Source: Roseivirga spongicola
GTDB taxonomy: Bacteria; Bacteroidota; Bacteroidia; Cytophagales; Cyclobacteriaceae
Length of the DNA: 64,000 bases
Direction of reading: 5' to 3'
Assembly: GCF_001592965.1 (NCBI RefSeq)
Contig: NZ_LRPC01000028.1
Span: 124,001-188,000 of the forward strand
A program made the translations under genes and the position numbers. Below are positions 42,301 through 51,421 of this stretch, one piece after another. The notes beneath the pieces were generated by a model. That model did no database searches. It saw only the letters and a program-made list of their open reading frames with translations, and was not told where the DNA came from. Numbering within the stretch: position 1 is the stretch's first letter; the number at the start of each line of letters is the position of its first letter.

Positions 42301-45120
42301 TTGAACAAATTTTTTAAAGGCCTTTTGGTCTGTCTATTACTATTCAGTGCATCATCTTGGGTTAATGCTCAAACAGAAACTGTTACAGTGAAAGGATTAG
42401 TAACTAACGCTTCCACGGGAGAGTTAGTAGATGGTGTTAATGTGGTTTATGAAGATGATAAGACAGTTGGTGTTTTAGTGAGCCAAGGTAGATTTCAATT
42501 AGATATTGAATCAACTCCTCCATTTTTCCTTATTTTTTCTGGTATTGGTTATCAAGAGAGGCGTGTGCAAGTAACCATTAATAACTTTCAAAATCTCCAA
42601 GTAACATTAGTGGAAAGCACTACTCAGTTAGACGATGTTTCCGTACTTGGAGAGAGTAATGAGGGAAAGGGTGCTGATTTGATCCTGTCGGCTTTTTCTC
42701 CAGATAAACTTACTCTTGCAGATTTAAAGCATTCGGCAAACTTAAACTTGTATGACGGACTTTCTACTCTTAAAGCTGTAGACTTAACTACGCAGAGTTA
42801 TTTAGTAAAGACTGTAAATACTAGAGGGTTCAATACAACAGCTAATACTAGGTTTACTCAGGTGGTAGATGGCATAGATAATCAAGCCCCAGGTTTGAAT
42901 TTTTCCATTGGTAATTTGGCTGGTTTAACTGACTTAGATGTAGAGTCGATGGTTGTAATACCTGGCGCTCAAAGTGCTCAATATGGTTCTGGTACATTTA
43001 ATGGGGTGCTTCAAATAAATAGTAAAAGTCCTTTTGAGTATCCTGGTGTAGCGGTTCAGTATAAAGCAGCTTCTTTAGGCTTACAAAAAGCACCACTTGG
43101 GGGGTACGGAAGCAACGGATTAGCCAATGAGCTTGCATTTCGCTATGCCCACGCTTTTAATGATAGGTTTGCCTTTAAGGTTAGCACTACTTATATCAAG
43201 GCAGATGACTTTTTATCTAATAACTATAATGACGTTAATGGAGGGGATAGTGATTTGGATGATAATCCGAGTTATTCAGGGGTTAATGTTTATGGTGATG
43301 AAACGGGAGTCTTTTTATTTACGGTTATACCAGGTGAGTTTAAGTACACACCAATTTTTAGGACAGGTTATAAGGAGGAAGATCTAGCCATAAATAAAGT
43401 TGAAAACTTAAAAGCAAATGCTTCTTTTCACTTTAAACCTTCTGACAGTGAAGAGGTGATTGTTGGGCTTAACCATGGCTTGGCAGATGCTATGATAACA
43501 GGAGATAATCGAATAGCCCTTCGCGGTTTTTCTATTCTTCAGGGTAAAGCAGAATATCAAGGCAGAAAACTTAGTCTGAAGGGTTACTTTACCAAACAAA
43601 ACTCTGGAGAATCTTTCGATTTGGGGCTTTTAGCCAAACAGATAAATCTCTACGCTAAAGACAATGCATCTTGGTTTCGTCACTATGAATCTGTCTATAA
43701 ATATGGAACCATATTCGTAGACTCATTGGATCATAAACAAGCTAGAGAATTTGCAGATTCTGGAATAGGTAGAAGTGAATGGAAGAATAGGCCAGAAGCC
43801 AATAGCGATGAGTTCAATACTTTGAAGGCATCAATTGTTAACGATGCTGGGCCTTCTGGAGCTAGAATAGTAGATAACTCTGCAATGTACAACCTCTCTG
43901 CAGCTTATAAAGAAACTGGGTTGTTTAGCAATGCCGTGGTCAATTTTGGAGTGAATTTTCGTCAATACTTGCCCGAGTCAAAGGGAACAATATTCCCCGA
44001 TACTTTAGGGAATGATATCAGTTTGTATGAAGCCAGTCTGTATAGCACTTTCGATAAAGAGTTTACTGAAGGGCTTAGGCTACATGGAGCATTGAGAGTA
44101 GATAAAAATGAAAACTATCCAATATTCGTAAATCCAATAGTGGCTATACTGAAAGATCTTAATGCTGAAACAAATTTACGGTTGTCAATTCAGAGAGCTG
44201 TTAGATTTCCTTCATTAAGAGAACAGTTTCAAAATCAAGACTTAGGTGGTAGAGTAATTCTAGGAGGGCTAGATCCAATTATTGATGGAAATGAGATTAG
44301 AGGAAATTCATTTACCATTTCTTCTATTTATTCCTTTAATCGGGCTGTTGAGGCAGATTTAGAAAAGTTTGATCAAGGAACTGCGGATTATCGATTAACA
44401 CTAGCAGAGTTGAATAACCTAGATATATTGAAAGCTGGTATTATAACAAAGAATGAACTAAATGAAATCAGACCAGAAAAAGTAATTAGCCTAGAAGGAG
44501 GCTTTAAGAGCTTTCTATGGAAAAGATTATTTATAGATGTTGGCGGATACTATAATGGCTATACTGATTTTATTGGTATTTATAGGTTGGTTAGGGTACA
44601 GACTAGTCCATTAATAGATTTAGTTCAGGCCTCTAAACAAGTGAATAATGATTCTCAAAGTAGAGAGTATTATGTAGCAGGTAATTCTAAAGAGTCTGTA
44701 AGAACTTTTGGTTTAGAGTTTAATTCAGAGTACACACATAGACTATTCATTGCTAAGTTTAATGCTACTTATAACCGGCTGATCACCAATACATCTAGCG
44801 ATATAACACCTGCATTTAATACCCCAGAGCTGAAAATGAATTTTGTCTTTGGCCAGAACAGTGTGTTAAAGAATTTTGGGTATAGATTTAATGTCAGGTA
44901 TAGAGAAGGGTTCATGTGGGAAAGTGCATTTTTGGATGGAATGCTTCCAACATATACGGCCTTAGATTTTCAGTTAAATTGGCGATTGCCAAAACTCAAT
45001 TCAGATATAAAACTAGGAGCAAATAATCTAACGGGAACCCGCTATACTAATCATTTTGGTGGGCCTACTGTAGATAGGATATGGTTTATAAGTTACACTT
45101 TTAATACATCTTCAAATTAG
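42301..45120 (+). CDS. TonB-dependent receptor paired with an SGNH-like lipoprotein
   Basis: Outer-membrane receptor of 939 residues with a TTG start at 42301; no in-frame ATG exists before the signal peptide (NKFFKGLLVCLLLFSASSWVNAQ). A carboxypeptidase-like domain follows (about 25-105, 'VKGLVTNASTGELVDGVNVVYEDD'), then the plug ('TRGFNTTANTRFTQVVDGIDNQAPG', 'MVVIPGAQSAQYGSGTFNGVLQINSKSPFEYPG') and a beta-barrel. The lipoprotein gene starts 6 nt after its stop, so the two likely work as a receptor plus surface-lipoprotein pair, analogous in layout to SusC/SusD but unrelated in the second component. Substrate unknown. Confidence 0.9.
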   Translation: MNKFFKGLLVCLLLFSASSWVNAQTETVTVKGLVTNASTGELVDGVNVVYEDDKTVGVLVSQGRFQLDIESTPPFFLIFSGIGYQERRVQVTINNFQNLQVTLVESTTQLDDVSVLGESNEGKGADLILSAFSPDKLTLADLKHSANLNLYDGLSTLKAVDLTTQSYLVKTVNTRGFNTTANTRFTQVVDGIDNQAPGLNFSIGNLAGLTDLDVESMVVIPGAQSAQYGSGTFNGVLQINSKSPFEYPGVAVQYKAASLGLQKAPLGGYGSNGLANELAFRYAHAFNDRFAFKVSTTYIKADDFLSNNYNDVNGGDSDLDDNPSYSGVNVYGDETGVFLFTVIPGEFKYTPIFRTGYKEEDLAINKVENLKANASFHFKPSDSEEVIVGLNHGLADAMITGDNRIALRGFSILQGKAEYQGRKLSLKGYFTKQNSGESFDLGLLAKQINLYAKDNASWFRHYESVYKYGTIFVDSLDHKQAREFADSGIGRSEWKNRPEANSDEFNTLKASIVNDAGPSGARIVDNSAMYNLSAAYKETGLFSNAVVNFGVNFRQYLPESKGTIFPDTLGNDISLYEASLYSTFDKEFTEGLRLHGALRVDKNENYPIFVNPIVAILKDLNAETNLRLSIQRAVRFPSLREQFQNQDLGGRVILGGLDPIIDGNEIRGNSFTISSIYSFNRAVEADLEKFDQGTADYRLTLAELNNLDILKAGIITKNELNEIRPEKVISLEGGFKSFLWKRLFIDVGGYYNGYTDFIGIYRLVRVQTSPLIDLVQASKQVNNDSQSREYYVAGNSKESVRTFGLEFNSEYTHRLFIAKFNATYNRLITNTSSDITPAFNTPELKMNFVFGQNSVLKNFGYRFNVRYREGFMWESAFLDGMLPTYTALDFQLNWRLPKLNSDIKLGANNLTGTRYTNHFGGPTVDRIWFISYTFNTSSN

Positions 45121-45126
45121 TATTTC

Positions 45127-46650
45127 ATGAGGAGCAGCTTTAGAATTCTTTTGTTTGGGCTCTGTTTAGGGTGGTTAGTTATAGGGTGTAGTTATGAGTT
45201 TCCCGAAGTGAACCGTGATAGTGTTCTTTCTGAAACAGATATTAGGGAGGTTATGATAATTGGTGGTGGTTGGCTTTCTGGAACTAAAGATGGTGTTTTC
45301 GATAACCAAACAAAGAGTGCATCTGCGGGTAACCTTGTTTTAAGAAGTATTTATAATGAACCAGATGCAGATTATGGCTTTACTATCTCGGATGGAAATG
45401 GCTTAAATATTTACGAAAACGAGTCTGTTGGAAGATCATATTTAAGTTATGTAAGTGAAGATAGGGTTTATCCAGAAAGATTTTTTGAGCAAGAAGCAGC
45501 TCAGCTTTCATACGGCATAGATCCACAAAGCACTAGGAACTTTGCTCATTCTGGGTTTAAATGCTTTCACTCAGAAAGCAATGATAAACAGCCATCTATC
45601 TTAGGGCTTGATCAGTTAAGCTTAGGGGCACGCATAAATAATATAAAACCAGACTTAGTAATTATTCAATTTGGTATTGAGGAGGTATTACCTTACGCGA
45701 TGGCCGGAGGGCAAGGAAACCCTAATGTGCAAACGCTAACTGACCTTTCTACTAATGATATTATAAGTGCAACGCTTTATGAAGATCAGCTGAGGAACCT
45801 AATAGATAGAGTGAAAGCTGCCAATAGCATGTCAAAAGTACTTATTCTGAATACTCCAAACGTAAGCAAGTTTGCTAACTTCTACGAGCTGGTCAATTTT
45901 ACAGTGGCACCCTATATATCTAGAGAGGAAATCGCAGAAAACTATGACTATGTAAATAATTTTCCATTCGGGTTCAATTATGTTTTGGGTGAGTACATGA
46001 ACAATCATGGTAGTTATGCTGATAAAAGACACTATGTATGGTCTCCAGAATTCGATGTTCCAGATACTGCAGAGTGGTCTTGGCGCTACGTAGTTACAGA
46101 TACCGACCTACCTTTAATAGAAAACTATGAGTATGCTAGGGGTGGGAACCGTATAATGTCATTTCCTCAGTTTAGAGAAATTGGGCGAGATGAAAGAGCC
46201 TTGTTTGAAGTGGATAAATTAGTTTACGAGGAAAGAATAGGGTTCCCCTTAACCCCACTTCCTAAAAGCTTGTTTTTGAGTCATTCAGAATATAGGGCTA
46301 TTGAGGCAAGGATTGGGGAGTTTAACTCCTCTGTCATAAGAGTTGCTTCAGATTATGAAGGAGTTGAAGTTATGAATCTATATGGCATGTTCGAGGACCT
46401 GTTTAATGGAGAGTACAGAGGGCACAGAATTGCCACACCTTCTAGAGGGGTTTTAGTTGACAATGTACCATTGTTGCCCAGTTTTTTAACTAACGGTTTC
46501 TTTTCAACTGACGGAATAAACCCAAATGCTCGTGGTAGTGCATACCTAGCAAATTTGATTATTGAAAGCTTAAATGAAAACTTTGGCTATTCAATTAAAG
46601 GAGTTCCGACAAACAAATACGGAGGTAACAAAATTCTGAAAGGCTTTTAG
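45127..46650 (+). CDS. SGNH-hydrolase-like lipoprotein with apparently lost catalytic residues
   Basis: Lipoprotein of 507 residues (lipobox LVIGC, Cys21). The overall order resembles Bacteroidota SGNH/GDSL lipoproteins: an N-terminal block ([14 protein letters not shown], 43-56), a middle block '[21 protein letters not shown]' (175-195) and a C-terminal block [17 protein letters not shown] (from 462). In active members these read G-x-S-L, G-x-N-D and D-G-x-H. Here the Ser position reads Trp or Gly, the Asn-Asp is Glu-Glu, and the His is Asn. It is therefore probably a non-catalytic binding protein working with the receptor upstream. It overlaps the convergent mnmA stop by four bases. Confidence 0.65.
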   Translation: MRSSFRILLFGLCLGWLVIGCSYEFPEVNRDSVLSETDIREVMIIGGGWLSGTKDGVFDNQTKSASAGNLVLRSIYNEPDADYGFTISDGNGLNIYENESVGRSYLSYVSEDRVYPERFFEQEAAQLSYGIDPQSTRNFAHSGFKCFHSESNDKQPSILGLDQLSLGARINNIKPDLVIIQFGIEEVLPYAMAGGQGNPNVQTLTDLSTNDIISATLYEDQLRNLIDRVKAANSMSKVLILNTPNVSKFANFYELVNFTVAPYISREEIAENYDYVNNFPFGFNYVLGEYMNNHGSYADKRHYVWSPEFDVPDTAEWSWRYVVTDTDLPLIENYEYARGGNRIMSFPQFREIGRDERALFEVDKLVYEERIGFPLTPLPKSLFLSHSEYRAIEARIGEFNSSVIRVASDYEGVEVMNLYGMFEDLFNGEYRGHRIATPSRGVLVDNVPLLPSFLTNGFFSTDGINPNARGSAYLANLIIESLNENFGYSIKGVPTNKYGGNKILKGF

Positions 46651-47852
46651 GCTATTTCTCCAGATCCAATCAATTCGGTATCATCATACCACGCTACAAA
46701 CTGACCTGCTGCAATGCCTTTTTGATGGTTCTCAAAAATAAAATAGAGACCTTCTTCTTCAGCGTAAATTTCTACAGGCTCTAATGGCTGTCTGTATCTT
46801 ATTCTAGCCAAATACTGCTTTGACTCACCAGCCGATAGGGCCAAATCTGGACGCACCCAATGAACTTCTTCTTTCGGTACAAATAGCCCTTTTCTCAATA
46901 AGCCTGGATGATTTTCTCCTTGACCAGTATATATGATATTGTTGTCGGTGTCTTTTTCTATTACAAAGAGTGGCTCTGGTGTACCGCCAATGCCAAGTCC
47001 TTTTCTCTGACCAATGGTGAAATAATGTGCACCATTATGTTCTCCCACTTTTTTACCATCAGTAGGTTGGTAGCTATATGGAGTGGTAAGGGCAATCAGT
47101 TCTTCTTTTTTTGAGTTGAAGGTGACCGAACCATTTGTTTTAAGTGATTCAAAATTAGCCGCATCTTCAGAGAGTTCTCTTACTTCACCAGTCTTTGGTT
47201 TTAATTGCTGTTGTAGAAAATCAGGAAGTCTTACCTTACCAATGAAGCAAAGACCCTGTGAGTCTTTCTTTTCCGCAGTAATCAGGTCTTGTTCTTTGGC
47301 AATTTTTCTTACCTCAGATTTTTGCAAATGACCGATAGGGAAGAGGGCCTTACCGAGCTGCTCTTGGCTTAGTTGGCACAAGAAATAGCTTTGGTCTTTT
47401 CCAGGGTCCGCACCAGCAATGAGTTTATGAACTTCTTTACCCTCCTCGTTGATAAAGGTTTCTTTTTGAGCATAGTGACCCGTGGCTACATAGTCTGCCT
47501 TGAGTCTCATTGCTGCATTTAGAAATATGTCGAACTTAACTTCTCTATTACAAAGGATATCTGGATTGGGCGTTCTGCCTTTCTCATATTCCCTGAACAT
47601 ATAGTCTACAATACGTTCTTTGTATTGCTCGCTTAGGTCAATGACATGAAAAGGAATACCGAGTTTTTCAGCAACAGCAAGCGCATCGTTACTGTCTTCA
47701 ACCCAAGGACATTCATCAGAAATAATAACGGAATCATCTACCCAGTTGCGCATAAACATAGCTATTACTTCATAGCCTTGCTCAATTAATAAATGGGCAG
47801 TTACGCTAGAATCAACTCCTCCAGACAGACCAACAACAACTCTCTTCCTCAT
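46647..47852 (-). CDS. mnmA: tRNA-specific 2-thiouridylase MnmA
   Basis: Cytoplasmic enzyme that thiolates U34 of Glu, Gln and Lys tRNAs. About 401 residues from the ATG at 47852 ([17 protein letters not shown]); an upstream TTG at 47864 would add four residues. The PP-loop SGGVDSS is near residue 10. The catalytic cysteines are in [12 protein letters not shown] and GLCFIGK, and the ATG/tRNA-binding 'ATGHYAQ' and '[15 protein letters not shown]' blocks are present. It is about 30 residues longer than E. coli MnmA, mainly from an insertion around '[34 protein letters not shown]'. Monocistronic. Confidence 0.95.
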   Translation of the reverse strand: MRKRVVVGLSGGVDSSVTAHLLIEQGYEVIAMFMRNWVDDSVIISDECPWVEDSNDALAVAEKLGIPFHVIDLSEQYKERIVDYMFREYEKGRTPNPDILCNREVKFDIFLNAAMRLKADYVATGHYAQKETFINEEGKEVHKLIAGADPGKDQSYFLCQLSQEQLGKALFPIGHLQKSEVRKIAKEQDLITAEKKDSQGLCFIGKVRLPDFLQQQLKPKTGEVRELSEDAANFESLKTNGSVTFNSKKEELIALTTPYSYQPTDGKKVGEHNGAHYFTIGQRKGLGIGGTPEPLFVIEKDTDNNIIYTGQGENHPGLLRKGLFVPKEEVHWVRPDLALSAGESKQYLARIRYRQPLEPVEIYAEEEGLYFIFENHQKGIAAGQFVAWYDDTELIGSGEIA

Positions 47853-47950
47853 TATTTTCTCCAATTAAATGGGCTAACAACAGTTCGGCAAAAATAGTTG
47901 ACCTGCGGCTAACTAAAAAACAACAGTAGTTAACTACAGTGTAAATGAGT

Positions 47951-48637
47951 TTAACTAGGCCAAATTATTTCCATTGAAATTAAAATTAAGTTGAGGCAGG
48001 CATGGAGGAGCATACTGTATCTTAGACCAAACCTAATTCTTACTATTCCAAAGAGAAAGCCCGATATGAACTGTGGGATAACCATGAATGGGTAAACCCA
48101 AAAAGGAATGGTCTCTGGAGTATAATTGAAAATATGAACTAGGGCGAAAAGGGAGGTGAGTACCCAAAAAATCTCTCTACTGTATTTTTTATGGTAATGG
48201 GCTAGATCATGCTTGAATTTGGTTTTCCAACTAAATGTAGCAAGGGTAATACTGGTGGCTAACGCTAATAATCCTATACTCCAATGAGCAGCAAAAAAGA
48301 ACAGCGAAATAACTATAAAGTAAACTTTAAGGTGAGATTCTCGATATTTCAAAGGCATTCTGAACATGAGTTCTTCTAAAATAGGAGCCAGAATAACTCC
48401 ATAGAATAGGAGTTCTAAAGTAGATTCCCCAATATCTTGATAGGTATCAAAGTATTCTTCAAAGAGGGCAAAAAGAGGTATGGCAACAATTAGGTTTAAG
48501 ACCAAATCTAGGGCTAAATAGAAAAGTAAGACTCTTAATAGGTAAGAGCTATTCCAGCTAGGCTTTAAGGGTTTTAGTTTTTTTGTTCCCTCAAAAAGTC
48601 CTCTTAAGAAATGGTATTCGTGAGTGATATTGTTCAT
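47951..48637 (-). CDS. CPBP-family intramembrane metalloprotease (CAAX protease-like)
   Basis: Membrane protein of about 228 residues. The start at ATG 48637 (MNNITHEYHF) is chosen because the longer frame would run through the terminator at 48653-48680. It has about six hydrophobic segments and the CPBP signatures EELMFR (Glu-Glu and Arg), 'SLFALVHIFNY' (His) and 'LLHACLNLI' (His, Asn). These Glu/His residues form the intramembrane active site in Rce1-like proteases. Its role is not known; it probably has its own promoter after the upstream terminator. Confidence 0.82.
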   Translation of the reverse strand: MNNITHEYHFLRGLFEGTKKLKPLKPSWNSSYLLRVLLFYLALDLVLNLIVAIPLFALFEEYFDTYQDIGESTLELLFYGVILAPILEELMFRMPLKYRESHLKVYFIVISLFFFAAHWSIGLLALATSITLATFSWKTKFKHDLAHYHKKYSREIFWVLTSLFALVHIFNYTPETIPFWVYPFMVIPQFISGFLFGIVRIRFGLRYSMLLHACLNLILISMEIIWPS

Positions 48638-48652
48638 TAGGCAATAATAAAA

Positions 48653-48680
48653 AAAAGCACCCTCGAATGAGAGTGCTTTT
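48653..48680 (-). terminator. Intrinsic terminator of the amidohydrolase operon
   Basis: Read on the minus strand, AAAAGCAC and GTGCTTTT pair, with CTC/GAG inside and a short loop, followed by a run of about eight T. It lies 19 bases past the stop of the last amidohydrolase gene. Confidence 0.85.
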
Positions 48681-48698
48681 ACGTTAAGGTTGGTTTGA

Positions 48699-50030
48699 TT
48701 ATTTCTTTTTAATCTCAATAGCTGGCTTAGTCTTATCTACGCCAGTAGCTCTATTTAAGAATTCATCGTAAAGTCTAATATGACGAGAAGTCATTGGAAC
48801 TTTATAACCGTCAATAAACAGGTCAGTGATTTTAGTGGCAGTTTCAAATGGGTCGCCAGTAGAAACAAAGAAGTTAGCCTTCTTACCTACTTCAATAGAA
48901 CCAATCTGATCTCCAACACCTAGGATTTCAGCAGCATTAATAGTTATGGCCTTAAGAGCTTCTTCTTTACCCATGCCGTAAGCAGCAGCAAAACCTGCAT
49001 GGTAAGGAAGGTTTCTGGCGTTCTCATTATCCATTGTTCTTAGTGCTACTTTAACACCGGCCTTAGACATAATGCCTGGGTTGGCGTAAGCAGCATCAAA
49101 GCTATCTGACGAACGAGTTGGAATAGCCTGAACAGGCCCTGCAATTACTGGGTAACCAGACTCAGCAATTTCATCTGCAACTCTCCAGCCTTCTGCAACA
49201 CCAGTTAGCACAACTTGCTTGTAACCACGTCCTTTAATCCACTCAATGGCATTAAGAATATCTTGAGCTGCATTAACCTCAATGAAGATAGGAGTCTCAC
49301 CTTTTACTACAGGAACCAATGCTTCAATCTCTGGGTAATTTCTTACATCCTCAGCATTTTCAATCTTGGCATAAAGTTCAGCTTTGTCCCAAGTTTCATT
49401 GATTTCTTTCATAGCTCTTTCCTGACGCTTCTTTATTTCGTCTTCAGAAAGTCTTCTCCATCTTCTTCCACCTGCGGTAGAAGGGAAGTTCATTACAATA
49501 CCTCTCTGGCCAGCATACATTTGGTCAGGCGTATAACCAAATAGGTTAATAGCCGCAGCAGTTCCAGGAAGAACACCACCTTGAGGCATAGTCCAAACAG
49601 TAGTTACTCCACTTACTCTAGTTACAGGGATTGTAACTGCATTTGGATTTACAGCTGTAAGAGCTTCCATTTGAGGAGTAATTGCTCCGTATTCTCTGTA
49701 GTCTTGCGCTTCGGCAATACTCCCGATTTCATTCAAACCAAGAGTAGTTCCACCGTCAATCATACCAGGGTAAATTTCTTTACCTGCTACATCTATTACT
49801 TTGGCATCGTTCGGAATTTGAACGTTGGCGCCAACGGCTTCAATAATTCCGTTGTTAATTACGAGTGTACCATTTTCAATTACACCTTTAGTAACAGTGT
49901 ATATTTTGGCATTGGTTAGGGCGAACTTACCGTACTCAGCTTTAAGTACCTGATCGTCTTCCTGAGCTATCGCCATAGTTGATACTATGGTCAACAGACA
50001 TGCGATTAAATATGAATTTAATTTTTTCAT
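48699..50030 (-). CDS. Exported amidohydrolase-superfamily protein lacking metal ligands
   Basis: 443 residues with a signal peptide (ending MAIAQ, about residue 23). The composite fold is clear: an N-terminal beta-sandwich 'YTVTKGVIENGTLVINNGIIEAVG', a TIM-barrel, and a C-terminal 'ITINAAEILGVGDQIGSIEVGKKANFFV'. However the metal-binding H-x-H after the first strand is replaced (IDGGTTLG, 91-98), and the later His positions are also gone (FIEVNAAQDI, VLTGVAEGWR). It is therefore probably non-catalytic, or uses a different chemistry. Last gene of a three-gene operon, 6 nt after the second. Confidence 0.82.
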   Translation of the reverse strand: MKKLNSYLIACLLTIVSTMAIAQEDDQVLKAEYGKFALTNAKIYTVTKGVIENGTLVINNGIIEAVGANVQIPNDAKVIDVAGKEIYPGMIDGGTTLGLNEIGSIAEAQDYREYGAITPQMEALTAVNPNAVTIPVTRVSGVTTVWTMPQGGVLPGTAAAINLFGYTPDQMYAGQRGIVMNFPSTAGGRRWRRLSEDEIKKRQERAMKEINETWDKAELYAKIENAEDVRNYPEIEALVPVVKGETPIFIEVNAAQDILNAIEWIKGRGYKQVVLTGVAEGWRVADEIAESGYPVIAGPVQAIPTRSSDSFDAAYANPGIMSKAGVKVALRTMDNENARNLPYHAGFAAAYGMGKEEALKAITINAAEILGVGDQIGSIEVGKKANFFVSTGDPFETATKITDLFIDGYKVPMTSRHIRLYDEFLNRATGVDKTKPAIEIKKK

Positions 50031-50036
50031 CGTCTT

Positions 50037-51410
50037 TTAGTGTTGATGGTTAATCAAGTTCTGGCCAAAGAAGATAGCTGCACCTTCCATACATCTGTGG
50101 TTGTAATCCATTTTTTCAAATAGAGTAACCTCTTCAATAGAAGATTCTGGATCTATATAAATTCTCTGATCAGCTTTGTCATTGTTGATATCGAAATACT
50201 TCACACCATCCACGAAAGTCATTTGAGGAACAGCGTAAATCGAAAGAGGGTGGTTGTCGAAGATAGCGATGTCTGCATCTTTACCTACCTCAATAGAACC
50301 CACTCTGTTATCAATACCCAATTGCTTAGCAGGGTTTAGAGTGATCATTGCTAGGGCCTCATCGTCTGAAAGGTTACCATATTTCTGTGTTTTAGCAGCC
50401 TCATGGAAGAGGTGTCTGATAAGTTCACCAGAATCTGAGTTAATTGATGTTAGAACGCCATTTTCATGAAGAATAGCAGCGTTATAAGCAGTAGAGTAGT
50501 AAACCTCTAGTTTGTAAGCCCACCAGTCAGCAAAAACAGATGCAGTTGCACCGAAAGCTGCTAATTCTGGAGCTACTTTATAGGCTTCATTAGCATGTTG
50601 GAAAGTAAGTCTAGGAATGTTGAAATCGCTGAATACCTTTAGTAACATGTAAATCTCATCTGCTCTATAAGAGTGGCAGTGTACAAGTACTTCGCCATTT
50701 AAGATGTCTACCAAGGTTTGCATTCTTAAGTCGTACTCAGGAGCAACCTTTTTAGGGTCTTTGCTGGCATTATAGGCCTTCCATCTTTTCTCATATTCTT
50801 GAGCTTCAGAGAAAGAGTTTCTCAACATCATTTCAATACCCATACGGCTTTGAGGCTGAATACCTCTTGCTCTTGCACCTCTGGTTGGGTTTTCTCCTAA
50901 AGCAAACTTGATAGTTCTAGGAGCACCCTCAAAGCGAAGCATGTCAGGGTCTGTTTGTCCCCAACGCAATTTCATGGTTTCATTCTGACCACCAATTACG
51001 TTAGCCGAACCGTGCATAAGGTGAATTGAAGTAACACCACCTGCTAATGCTCTATAAATAGAAACATCGTAAGGATCTACAACATCTTCCATGCTAACTT
51101 CTGCAGTTACTTGGCTAGTACCTTCGTTAATAGCAGAACCTGCAATGTGAGAGTGAGCATCTATAATACCAGGCATTAAAAACTTACCTGTAATATCGAC
51201 AGTCTCAACTCCGTTAGGAGCTCTTAAACCCTTTCCGATACGTGAAATTTTACCATCACGAACAAGAACATCTGTATTTTCTAATGCACCGTTAGTGATT
51301 GTTAAAACGGTACCTCCTTTAAATAAAACATCACCTTTTGGTGCTTCTTGAGCAAATGCAGATGTGCATAGCACAAGAAGAAGTGATAGAAGTATATTTT
51401 TCGTTTTCAT
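50037..51410 (-). CDS. Exported metal-dependent amidohydrolase
   Basis: About 457 residues from the ATG at 51410 (MKTKNILLSLLLVLCTSAFAQ signal); an ATG two codons earlier (51416) is equally possible. It keeps the amidohydrolase metal site: HSH in GIIDAHSHIAG (about 86-88), VHCHSY (His about 244/246), FQHANEAY (His about 272) and INSDSGEL (Asp about 326). The C-terminal 'ITLNPAKQLGIDNRVGSIEVGKDADIAIFD' is the usual imidazolonepropionase/dihydroorotase-like cap. It is the only one of the three operon members with ligands intact and is probably the active subunit. Substrate unknown; exported amidohydrolases of this type may act on cyclic amides or isoaspartyl-type peptides. Confidence 0.88.
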   Translation of the reverse strand: MKTKNILLSLLLVLCTSAFAQEAPKGDVLFKGGTVLTITNGALENTDVLVRDGKISRIGKGLRAPNGVETVDITGKFLMPGIIDAHSHIAGSAINEGTSQVTAEVSMEDVVDPYDVSIYRALAGGVTSIHLMHGSANVIGGQNETMKLRWGQTDPDMLRFEGAPRTIKFALGENPTRGARARGIQPQSRMGIEMMLRNSFSEAQEYEKRWKAYNASKDPKKVAPEYDLRMQTLVDILNGEVLVHCHSYRADEIYMLLKVFSDFNIPRLTFQHANEAYKVAPELAAFGATASVFADWWAYKLEVYYSTAYNAAILHENGVLTSINSDSGELIRHLFHEAAKTQKYGNLSDDEALAMITLNPAKQLGIDNRVGSIEVGKDADIAIFDNHPLSIYAVPQMTFVDGVKYFDINNDKADQRIYIDPESSIEEVTLFEKMDYNHRCMEGAAIFFGQNLINHQH

Positions 51411-51421
51411 AGTCATCTCTT

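Noticed and set aside
48638-48718. Longer start for the CPBP protease
   Set aside because: It would run through the intrinsic terminator and overlap the amidohydrolase stop; ATG 48637 fits better.
49215-49919. Plus-strand frames of 109 and 112 residues in the amidohydrolase operon
   Set aside because: Antisense shadows; rich in Ser, Tyr and Asn without any family pattern.
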